From an uncultured Oscillibacter sp. (GTDB taxonomy: Bacteria > Bacillota > Clostridia > Oscillospirales > Oscillospiraceae): a stretch of 7,787 nt of DNA. A program made the position numbers and the translations under genes. Of this stretch, positions 1 to 5,835 are shown piece by piece; the stretch's first letter is position 1, and each line of letters starts with the position of its first letter. The DNA lies in assembly GCA_905233795.1 (NCBI GenBank), contig CAJOFP010000020.1:1-7787 (forward strand). Reading direction: 5' to 3'. Under the pieces are notes generated by a model. The model did no database searches. It was not told the origin of the DNA and saw only the letters and a list, made by a program, of their open reading frames with translations.

Positions 1-1
1 T

Positions 2-1819
2 TTGACAGATAATTACCCGTCCATTGACGGACAGCCTTTGCGCCCCGTCCGCGTCCGCGTGGAAGGGGATTCAATCGCTTATTATCTAAAAAGCGGAACG
101 GTTATCATCCGTTTGACGCGGGAAAACGACAGAATCGCGGTATCCGCTTTTTTGGAAGGACTGCCCGGCGTTCATGATCTGGAACCTCTCGGAAACGCCC
201 GTATCGCCGGGGCGGATCGTGTGTTTATACAGGGCTTCGGCATGGAAGGCCCGTCCGGGACGTTCGCCCTTACGGATTCTATGCCTGTCTCTCATGGTCT
301 TATCGCTTTGTATCAGGAAGAAAACGTATTGCTTGCCTACGCTGAAGATCACACTCGATATAATTTGTGTTTCCGCGTGGGGTCTTGCGGACAGTTATTT
401 CAGGATTTCGCCGCGTTTTCCGGGGGATTTAATCTGGAGGGAACCGGCGGGGAATCCGTATCTTTTCCGACGCTGTATCTGGAAGAACAAACCGGTCTGG
501 AGGCGGGACTGCGCCATTGCGCGGAACGAATCGCAAAAACGATGGGCGCGAGACGGCGTAAACCGCCCGCCTTTTTCTGGAACAGCTGGTATTATTTATA
601 TCAAACGATAGATCAATCTTTATTGGATGAATATTTAAAAGGCATGAAATCCTGCCCGGAGGCGGCATTTCAATATATTGAAATCGACGCCGGATACGCG
701 CCGCATCCGGGGGACTGGTTACAAACGGGATATAATTTCCCCGGCGGATTGAAACAGGCGGCGCAAAGCATTCTCGACGCGGGATTTCAGCCGGGAATCT
801 GGGTCGCGCCTTTTATCGTCGGGGATCAGTCGGCGCTTTGTCGGGAACACCCGGACTGGCTTTTAAAAAACCCGGACGGCTCCCCGGCGATTCAGCTTCG
901 CAGTTATACGGAACCCAAAATATGGGGTATCCGGGACAGTAATTATTATATTTTAGACGCCAGTCACCCGGACGCGCTGGACTATTTATATCATATTTTT
1001 CATACGCTAAAGCAATGGGGCTTTTCCATGTTCAAGACGGATTTCATGCTCTGGAATATGCGGGATACGTCTACAGTACGCCGTTATAATCCCGGTCTGA
1101 CATCCGTGGAAATCTTGCGGAATGTTCTTGCGACTATCCGGGACGCCATCGGGGAAGAGAGTTATTTATTGGGCTGTATCGCGCCGTTTCTGCCGTTCGT
1201 CGGATACGCGGACGGAATGCGTCTGGCCGGGGATATGGGGGCGCAATGGAAAGAGCCTTACGGACCCGTCAATCTTCTGCGGGAAATGCCCTGTTGCGCC
1301 TATTTCAATCATATTTACTGGCAGAATGACCCGGACGCGGTTCTTTTACGGGAATTTGATACTTTTTTAAGTCCCGTGGAAGCGCGGAGTCTGGCTTTAT
1401 TACAGGCGCTTTCCGGCGGCGTTATCTCTACATCAGACCCCGTCCACCGGCTGGGCGAGGATCGGCGGCGGCTTTTAAAATTTATCCGTCCCGGAAAACC
1501 GGTCGCGCCGGAATTTCCTTATCTGGGAAATCCGGGAAAAGACAGGTCGGAACTTGTATTATTACACCGTCTCCCGCAGGGCAATCTGCTTTTCGCTTTG
1601 AATCCGACGGACACGCCTTTGACGGTCTGTTATTCTCTGAAAGAGCTTTTCGGCAATAAAAATTGGTATCAATACCGGTATCTCTGGGACGCGGGCGGGG
1701 AATGCGTATCGACGCGGGAGAACCTGTTTGTCGGTACGCTGGCCCCTCATGATTCGCTGCTTCTGTTCGTGACGGAACAGCCTATCAAAGAAAAGCCCGC
1801 GAACCTCTGGAACTGGTAA
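2..1819 (+). CDS. GH36-type alpha-galactosidase-like glycoside hydrolase (5' end uncertain)
   Basis: Predicted retaining glycoside hydrolase of clan GH-D, closest in pattern to the short GH36 alpha-galactosidases such as Thermotoga GalA; it would remove terminal alpha-galactosyl (or related) residues from imported oligosaccharides. Seen: an N-terminal beta-rich part (about residues 1-180), then a TIM-barrel with FFWNSWYYLY (191-200), FQYIEIDAGY (223-232), GIWVAPFIVG (265-274), the nucleophile motif FKTDF with D347, and a second catalytic block, LLGCIAPFLP (389-398) followed by RLAGD with D411 as probable acid/base. NDPDAVLLRE (442-451) is a family-typical block, and a small beta domain closes the protein (about 500-590). 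No signal peptide or membrane segment is visible, which fits a cytoplasmic enzyme. The frame begins at a TTG in the second base of the window; no ribosome site is visible, so this may be the start or an internal Leu. The N-terminal length before the FIQGFG block (76-81) resembles that of GalA, so few residues can be missing. The lipoprotein gene follows after 31 bases. Exact substrate is uncertain. Confidence 0.85.
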   Translation: MTDNYPSIDGQPLRPVRVRVEGDSIAYYLKSGTVIIRLTRENDRIAVSAFLEGLPGVHDLEPLGNARIAGADRVFIQGFGMEGPSGTFALTDSMPVSHGLIALYQEENVLLAYAEDHTRYNLCFRVGSCGQLFQDFAAFSGGFNLEGTGGESVSFPTLYLEEQTGLEAGLRHCAERIAKTMGARRRKPPAFFWNSWYYLYQTIDQSLLDEYLKGMKSCPEAAFQYIEIDAGYAPHPGDWLQTGYNFPGGLKQAAQSILDAGFQPGIWVAPFIVGDQSALCREHPDWLLKNPDGSPAIQLRSYTEPKIWGIRDSNYYILDASHPDALDYLYHIFHTLKQWGFSMFKTDFMLWNMRDTSTVRRYNPGLTSVEILRNVLATIRDAIGEESYLLGCIAPFLPFVGYADGMRLAGDMGAQWKEPYGPVNLLREMPCCAYFNHIYWQNDPDAVLLREFDTFLSPVEARSLALLQALSGGVISTSDPVHRLGEDRRRLLKFIRPGKPVAPEFPYLGNPGKDRSELVLLHRLPQGNLLFALNPTDTPLTVCYSLKELFGNKNWYQYRYLWDAGGECVSTRENLFVGTLAPHDSLLLFVTEQPIKEKPANLWNW

Positions 1820-1833
1820 AGATATAAAAAAAC

Positions 1834-1844
1834 AGGAAAGGAAG
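1834..1844 (+). promoter_or_regulatory. Ribosome binding site of the sugar-binding lipoprotein gene
   Basis: AGGAAAGGAAG ends six bases before the ATG at 1851. It supports that start, which also gives a complete lipoprotein signal peptide. The 31-base gap from the preceding stop contains no terminator-like hairpin, so the two genes are probably co-transcribed. Confidence 0.75.
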
Positions 1845-1850
1845 AACCAC

Positions 1851-3152
1851 ATGAAAAAAAGCAAACATGTCATCGCGCTCCTGTTGTCTCTGGTTATGGC
1901 GCTGAGCCTTGCCGGATGCGGCGGCGGAGGAAATTCGTCCGAAAGCGGCGGAGGCGGCGACAGCGGGGACGGCAAAGTCTCTATTACGGTATTTAACTCC
2001 AAGTCCGAAATTCAGGAATATCTGGAGGACGCGGCGGCGGTCTACGGAAAAGAAAATAACGTCAATATCGAAGTATATTTCTCCAATGACACCGTGTCCG
2101 CCCATCTTGCCACCCGTTACGCGTCTTCCAATCCCTACACGCTGAACATGGTTGACCCCAAAGACGTGTACACGCTGGGCGCGCAGTACGGCTATGACAT
2201 GAGCGATCAGGACTGGGTCGCCGAGACGGATTACGCCATCTCCGTGGACGGCAAAGTCGTCGGCTTCCCCAGCTGTATCGAGGCCCGCGGCATTCTCTAC
2301 AACGCTGACGCGATTAAAAACACGCTGGGCGAGGATTTCGATCCGTCCGCCATTGTCACGCTGGATGATTTTAAAGCCTATCTGGAAAGATTAGTCGCCG
2401 CCGGCATGGAACTGCCTACCGGCATTCTGAAACCGGACTGGTCCCTTGCCGCGCATTATCTCCAGCAGGTATACGAAGAACGTGACGACGTGGAAGGATT
2501 TGTGCAAGATTTGTACGCCGGAAACGTGGATCTTATGCAGGACGCCAAGTTCAACGCCCTTATGGACGCTTTCGACGTTCTCATGGAATACAATCGCTTT
2601 AAAGCCGGCCCCATCTCCGTGGAAGATGATCAGGTCCATCAGGCGATGAGCGAAGGTCTTGACGCTTTCCAGTTCGGCGGCTGCTGGGAATGGAATGACA
2701 TCGTCGATTATGATTATACCGGCAATATCGGCATTATGCCCGTTCCCCAGAATCTGACGGATGATTATACCGGCAAAATCGTGGGCGGCGGCTCCAAGTA
2801 TTTCTATATCGACAACAGCGAGAACACCACTGACGAACAGCGCGCCGCCGCTGAGGGCTTCCTGAACTGGATTGTCTTTTCCGACGAGGGCAAACAGCTG
2901 ATTTCCGATACCTGCGCGCTGGTATCCCCCTTCCGTAACAATGACATACCCTGCGCCAATGACATCGGCGCCATCGTAAAACAATACGCGGACAGCGGCA
3001 ATATGATCCCCAATTATGACTATGACCCCGATGATCACTATTCCGTGCTGGGCGCCGAAATGCAGCGTTATCTTGCCGGACAGTGCACGCGGGAACAGCT
3101 CGCCGACGCAATCGAGACTTACTGGTCCACCACCACGCCCGTGGCGCATTAA
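1851..3152 (+). CDS. ABC transporter sugar-binding lipoprotein (CUT1, family 1 SBP)
   Basis: Extracellular solute-binding protein that would capture an oligosaccharide and deliver it to the two permeases encoded next. Seen: a lipoprotein signal peptide (KKSKH, a hydrophobic stretch at residues 7-20, and lipobox LAGC with Cys23 as the lipidated residue), a Gly/Ser-rich linker (24-41), then the mature domain starting at KVSITVFNSKSEI. GFPSCIEARGILYN (138-151) is the usual 'reads its own name' segment where the ligand cleft and a new lobe begin in this family. GGCWEWND (276-283) carries aromatic residues suited to stacking on sugars, and NIGIMPVP (292-299) plus GGGSKYFYI (312-320) match the hinge/C-lobe pattern of family 1 binding proteins. 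Length of 433 residues is normal. The start is fixed by the ribosome site and signal peptide. The ligand cannot be read from sequence; the adjacent GH36 enzyme suggests an alpha-galactoside, by inference. Confidence 0.93.
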   Translation: MKKSKHVIALLLSLVMALSLAGCGGGGNSSESGGGGDSGDGKVSITVFNSKSEIQEYLEDAAAVYGKENNVNIEVYFSNDTVSAHLATRYASSNPYTLNMVDPKDVYTLGAQYGYDMSDQDWVAETDYAISVDGKVVGFPSCIEARGILYNADAIKNTLGEDFDPSAIVTLDDFKAYLERLVAAGMELPTGILKPDWSLAAHYLQQVYEERDDVEGFVQDLYAGNVDLMQDAKFNALMDAFDVLMEYNRFKAGPISVEDDQVHQAMSEGLDAFQFGGCWEWNDIVDYDYTGNIGIMPVPQNLTDDYTGKIVGGGSKYFYIDNSENTTDEQRAAAEGFLNWIVFSDEGKQLISDTCALVSPFRNNDIPCANDIGAIVKQYADSGNMIPNYDYDPDDHYSVLGAEMQRYLAGQCTREQLADAIETYWSTTTPVAH

Positions 3153-3161
3153 AACGGACCG

Positions 3162-3190
3162 GCGCGAATAATATAATATTATATTCGCGC
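3162..3190 (+). terminator. Hairpin after the binding-protein gene, possible partial terminator
   Basis: GCGCGAATA (3162-3170) pairs perfectly with TATTCGCGC (3182-3190), nine base pairs, starting ten bases after the stop codon. The central AT-rich sequence can also fold on its own as a 16-base palindrome (3170-3185). The following TCTCTCGTTCTTTTC is T-rich but interrupted, so termination would be incomplete. Such hairpins after binding-protein genes often stabilise the upstream message and lower permease expression. Confidence 0.6.
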
Positions 3191-3230
3191 TCTCTCGTTC
3201 TTTTCTGATCTTATATCCGCGTCATTCCGT

Positions 3231-3277
3231 CCCTCCGGGATATAAAAATATATAAAATATTATTATATCCCGGAGGG
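3231..3277 (+). terminator. Long 15-bp hairpin just upstream of the first permease gene
   Basis: CCCTCCGGGATATAA (3231-3245) is an exact reverse complement of TTATATCCCGGAGGG (3263-3277). After one mismatch, five more A/T pairs form inside. Only GGTTTC follows, so it is a poor classical terminator; mRNA processing or 3'-end protection is as likely. It ends 11 bases before the ribosome site of the permease gene. The GGAGGGG in its right arm (3272-3278) resembles a Shine-Dalgarno core but lies too far (23 bases) from the TTG start to be the working one. Confidence 0.65.
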
Positions 3278-3288
3278 GTTTCAAGAAA

Positions 3289-3295
3289 GAAGGGG
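3289..3295 (+). promoter_or_regulatory. Ribosome binding site deciding a TTG start
   Basis: GAAGGGG lies six bases before the TTG at 3302. The next in-frame ATG is residue 15 (3344), inside the first membrane segment region and without a comparable site, so TTG is the better start. Confidence 0.7.
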
Positions 3296-3301
3296 CATTC
3301 T

Positions 3302-4180
3302 TTGAATCAGAAAAAACTTTCGTATAAAATAAAGCAATATCTTATGTTCGCCGGGCCGGGAACGATTCTCTTTCTGGGCGTCGTAATCGTTCCGTTTCTC
3401 TACGGCGTCTATCTGACGTTTACAAGCTGGGACGGCGTGTCCCGGACAAAACCGTGGGTCGGTCTCCAGAATTATTTAAACGCGTTTCAGGACACGGCGT
3501 TCTGGTCCGCGCTGGGACGTACAGTCCTGTATTCCGCTTTCGCCGTGATTTTAATTAATATAGTAGCGTTCGCTCTGGCTTATCTCGTCACCAGCGGCGT
3601 CAAAGGACAGAATTTCTTCCGCGCCGGATTCTTCGTGCCGAATCTGATCGGCGGCATCGTTCTGGGCTATGTGTGGAAATTCGTATTTAATCGCGCTTAT
3701 GTCGCGTTGGCGGGCGCGATCATCGGCGGCACGGCGCCGTCTCCCCTGTCTACTACCAACGGCGCCATGTTCTGTTTAATTATCGTGTCTGTCTGGCAGT
3801 TCGCCGGCTATATGATGTTAATCTATGTCGCGGGCTTTATGAGCGTGTCCGATTCTTTGAAAGAAGCGGCCATGATCGACGGCTGTACGCCCTCTCAAGC
3901 CATGTGGAACGTGACGATTCCCCTTATGCGGGCCTCGTTTGTCCAGTGCATTTTCCTGAGCATTACCCGTTGTTTCATGGTCTACGACGTGAATCTGTCT
4001 TTGACCAACGGCGAGCCGTTCAATTCATCCGTCATGGCCGCCATGCATGTATATAATACGGCCTTTACCTATAAGAGATACGGACAGGGACAGGCGGAAG
4101 CCTTGATTCTGTTTCTTGTATGCGCCATTGTGGGCGTCACTCAAGTCATGATCGGCAAGAAAGGGGAGGTTGAGGCGTAA
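3302..4180 (+). CDS. ABC sugar transporter permease, MalF/UgpA type
   Basis: First of two inner membrane subunits of a CUT1 importer. About six membrane segments are visible (roughly residues 13-40, 75-97, 109-130, 157-179, 212-235 and 264-284). The EAA loop that docks the ATPase is EAAMIDGCTPSQAMWNVTIPL (188-208), with the expected EAA, Gly and Pro positions. The N-terminal part, GPGTILFLGVVIVPFLYGVY followed by LTFTSW and VGLQNYLNAF (53-62), is the standard MalF/UgpA opening. Length of 292 residues is typical of the short form lacking the large periplasmic loop of enterobacterial MalF. It starts with TTG. Its stop overlaps the next start by one base (TAATG), so translation is probably coupled. 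No ATPase gene follows; in many Bacillota a shared MsmK-type ATPase encoded elsewhere serves several such importers. Confidence 0.94.
   Translation: MNQKKLSYKIKQYLMFAGPGTILFLGVVIVPFLYGVYLTFTSWDGVSRTKPWVGLQNYLNAFQDTAFWSALGRTVLYSAFAVILINIVAFALAYLVTSGVKGQNFFRAGFFVPNLIGGIVLGYVWKFVFNRAYVALAGAIIGGTAPSPLSTTNGAMFCLIIVSVWQFAGYMMLIYVAGFMSVSDSLKEAAMIDGCTPSQAMWNVTIPLMRASFVQCIFLSITRCFMVYDVNLSLTNGEPFNSSVMAAMHVYNTAFTYKRYGQGQAEALILFLVCAIVGVTQVMIGKKGEVEA
4162..4170 (+). promoter_or_regulatory. Ribosome binding site of the second permease gene
   Basis: AGGGGAGGT lies inside the end of the first permease gene, nine bases before the ATG at 4180. With the one-base stop/start overlap it indicates coupled translation of the two permeases. 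Confidence 0.8.
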
Positions 4181-5043
4181 TGACGGACAACGAAAAAGCC
4201 GCTCGGCAAAAGAAAATTTCCCACGCTATCATGTGGATCGTTCTGCTGGTTCTGTTTATCTGCTTTATCGCGCCTTTCCTGCTGGTGATTATCAACGTAT
4301 TCAAAAGCAGGGCGGATATTACCGCGAATCCCCTGTCTATTATCGGCGCGCACGGCTTCACGCTTGAAAACTTCCCCAACGCGATCAACCGGATGAACTT
4401 CTGGAAAGTAATCGGCAACTCCGCTATTATTACGATTTCTTCTACTATCTTAACGATTTTAGTGTCTTCTATGGCGGCGTTCGTCATCGTGCGCAACGGC
4501 AGTTGGAAAATTTGCGCCCTGATGTTCTCTCTGATGATCGCGTCCATGGTCATTCCTTTCCAAGTTCTCATGGTGCCTCTGGTATCGGTCTACGGCGGTC
4601 TGCTGGGCGTTCTGAATCACCGTCTGACTTTGATTCTCATGCACGTCGGTTTTTCCGTGTCCATGGCCATGTTCATGTTCCACGGGGCGATTCATACCAA
4701 TATCCCGTTGGATTTGGAAGAAGCCGCCACGATTGACGGCTGCAGCCGCTGGCAGACTTACTGGAAAATCGTTTTCCCCCTGTTAAAGCCCACGATTGCG
4801 ACTGTCGCTATTATCAACGCGATGGCGTATTGGAACGATTATCTTTTGCCCAGTCTGGTTCTGACTTCCAAAGATTTATATACGATTCCAATCGCCACAC
4901 AGCAATTTTACGGAACGTATTCCACGGACATCGGATTAGTTATGGCGGCTTTGTTGCTTGCCATGCTGCCTATTTTAATCCTGTATGTTTTCCTGCAACG
5001 CTATATCGTGGAAGGCGTCACGTCCGGAGCCGTCAAAGGCTGA
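4180..5043 (+). CDS. ABC sugar transporter permease, MalG/UgpE type
   Basis: Second membrane subunit of the same importer. Visible: about six membrane segments (near residues 17-41, 74-104, 112-133, 146-170, 204-226 and 253-274), a MalG-type opening with PFLLVIINVFKS (32-43), IGNSAIITISSTI (78-90), MVIPFQVLMVPL (123-134), and the ATPase-docking EAA loop EEAATIDGCSRWQTYWKIVFP (180-200). The C-terminus ends in LQRYIVEGVTSGAVKG, the usual MalG/UgpE tail, so the protein is complete at 287 residues. The paired start with the upstream permease supports a heterodimeric channel. The stop is TGA followed directly by an in-frame TAG. Confidence 0.95.
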   Translation: MTDNEKAARQKKISHAIMWIVLLVLFICFIAPFLLVIINVFKSRADITANPLSIIGAHGFTLENFPNAINRMNFWKVIGNSAIITISSTILTILVSSMAAFVIVRNGSWKICALMFSLMIASMVIPFQVLMVPLVSVYGGLLGVLNHRLTLILMHVGFSVSMAMFMFHGAIHTNIPLDLEEAATIDGCSRWQTYWKIVFPLLKPTIATVAIINAMAYWNDYLLPSLVLTSKDLYTIPIATQQFYGTYSTDIGLVMAALLLAMLPILILYVFLQRYIVEGVTSGAVKG

Positions 5044-5056
5044 TAGCCTGATAGCC
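5041..5056 (+). repeat. Tandem 8-base repeat at the end of the second permease gene
   Basis: TGATAGCC occurs twice head to tail (5041-5048 and 5049-5056). The first copy contains the stop codon TGA and an immediately following in-frame TAG. Probably a small duplication in the spacer; no function is implied. Confidence 0.6.
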
Positions 5057-5066
5057 GGGAAACAAA

Positions 5067-5074
5067 ACGGGAGG
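5067..5074 (+). promoter_or_regulatory. Ribosome binding site of the DUF624 gene
   Basis: ACGGGAGG lies five bases before the ATG at 5080 and supports that start. The 36-base gap after the permease stop has no hairpin, so the gene is probably the last of the operon. Confidence 0.75.
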
Positions 5075-5079
5075 CCGGA

Positions 5080-5697
5080 ATGCTGAAAAATATATTTGAT
5101 ATGGAAAATCCCGTCATGCGGGCTATGGGTATCGCGGCGGATTTATTGATTTTAAACGCTTTGACGGTTTTGTGCTGTCTGCCTGTCCTGACGGCGGGCG
5201 CGGCGTATACGGCATTAAATGACGTGGCGCTCCGTATAGTCCGGGGAGACGATCCGTATCCTGTCAGGACATATTTCCGGTCTTTCAGGAGAAATCTGAA
5301 ACAGGGTTCCGCCCTTGGCATGATATTTCTTCTGGCGGCGGCGATATTAATCGTAGACGGTCAAGTCGCGGCGGCTTCCGCGCCGGTTTTACAGGTGTTC
5401 ACCATCGCGGCGGCAATCGTTATTCTGGCCGTGGCTATCTATGCTTTCGCCCTGCTGGCCCGGTATGAGAATACGCTTTGGGGGACTATTAAAAACGCCG
5501 CGGCTTTGTCCGTGGGCTTCTTCCCCCGGACTGTGGGAATGCTGGCGGTTATAATCGGCTTCTGGTTTCTTTCCGCCCGTTTTGTTCAATATCTCATGCC
5601 GTTAATCCTGATGTTCGGCCTCTCTCTTCCCTGCTATGTATGCGCGCTTCTTTACGATCATATATTTCAAGTCATGGAGCGTCAGCGGGAAATATAA
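5080..5697 (+). CDS. YesL-like DUF624 membrane protein
   Basis: Integral membrane protein of the DUF624 (YesL) family, whose members are commonly encoded beside CUT1 sugar importers in Bacillota; the molecular role is not established. Seen: the family opening with NPVMRAMGIAADLLILNALTV (10-30), then CCLPVLTAGAAYTAL (32-46), RGDDPYPVRTYFRSFRRNLKQ (55-75), and the following hydrophobic stretches near 78-93, 105-127, 150-165 and 170-191. The short CCLP-x-x-TAGAAYTAL and FFRSFRRNLKQ-like blocks are the most diagnostic. Length of 205 residues fits the family. The gene sits last in the transporter operon, 36 bases after the MalG-type permease, which suggests an accessory role with the importer, but that is inference. 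The stop codon lies inside an AT-rich palindrome. Confidence 0.87.
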   Translation: MLKNIFDMENPVMRAMGIAADLLILNALTVLCCLPVLTAGAAYTALNDVALRIVRGDDPYPVRTYFRSFRRNLKQGSALGMIFLLAAAILIVDGQVAAASAPVLQVFTIAAAIVILAVAIYAFALLARYENTLWGTIKNAAALSVGFFPRTVGMLAVIIGFWFLSARFVQYLMPLILMFGLSLPCYVCALLYDHIFQVMERQREI

Positions 5698-5711
5698 TAT
5701 ATTATAATATA
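5693..5711. repeat. Two overlapping AT-only palindromes at the operon end
   Basis: TATAATATATTATA (5693-5706) and TATATTATAATATA (5698-5711) are each perfect 14-base palindromes. The first overlaps the DUF624 stop codon. A comparable 16-base AT palindrome follows the binding-protein gene (3170-3185). Confidence 0.6.
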
Positions 5712-5713
5712 GC

Positions 5714-5759
5714 TGGAACCGCTTCCGTTTCCTTTTTCCCGGAAACGGAAGCGGTTCCA
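5714..5759 (+). terminator. 19-bp perfect hairpin, terminator between convergent genes
   Basis: Positions 5714-5732 pair exactly with 5741-5759, around an eight-base loop TTTTTCCC. Downstream on the + strand comes GATTTTATTG, a moderate T tract a few bases from the stem, so this is the probable end of the transporter operon. Read on the - strand the stem is followed only by mixed A/T, so stopping transcription of the convergent beta-helix gene is possible but less well supported. Each arm also contains the smaller inverted repeat GGAA-CCGC-TTCC or its complement. Confidence 0.85.
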
Positions 5760-5779
5760 ACTGTGATTTTATTGTTTGG

Positions 5780-5810
5780 ATTGCCGCAAGCGTCCAGCGG
5801 TCGCGGCAAT
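5780..5810. repeat. Smaller inverted repeat in the convergent spacer
   Basis: ATTGCCGC (5780-5787) pairs with GCGGCAAT (5803-5810) around a 15-base loop. Neither strand has a T run next to it, so it is not a standard terminator; on the - strand it lies 26 bases past the beta-helix stop and could protect that message's 3' end. Confidence 0.45.
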
Positions 5811-5835
5811 ATGTCGCGCCTTTAACGAAAAATTT

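Noticed and set aside
1562..2002. A 146-codon - strand frame across the GH36/lipoprotein junction.
   Set aside because: The proline-rich part is the complement of the Gly/Ser linker codons, and both + strand genes here are well supported.
2391..3149. A 252-codon open frame on the - strand, opposite the binding-protein gene.
   Set aside because: Its protein is a low-complexity run of Val/Ile/Gly/Ala/His typical of the complement of a GC-rich gene, and the + strand product has a clear signal peptide and family motifs.
3172..3177. TATAAT as the -10 box of an internal promoter for the permease genes.
   Set aside because: It lies within an AT-only palindrome, and no -35-like hexamer sits about 17 bases upstream; the sequence there is the end of the binding-protein gene.
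3162..3277. The two spacer hairpins as a riboswitch or a short repeat array.
   Set aside because: The stems differ in sequence, there is no conserved aptamer motif that I recognise, and no repeated unit with regular spacers.
4146..4571. A 141-codon - strand frame opposite the start of the MalG-type permease gene.
   Set aside because: It has no recognisable domain, and the + strand frame has membrane segments, the EAA loop and a proper ribosome site.
5698..5835. A small gene in the convergent spacer.
   Set aside because: The spacer is occupied by palindromes and the terminator hairpin, and no short frame with a ribosome site was seen.
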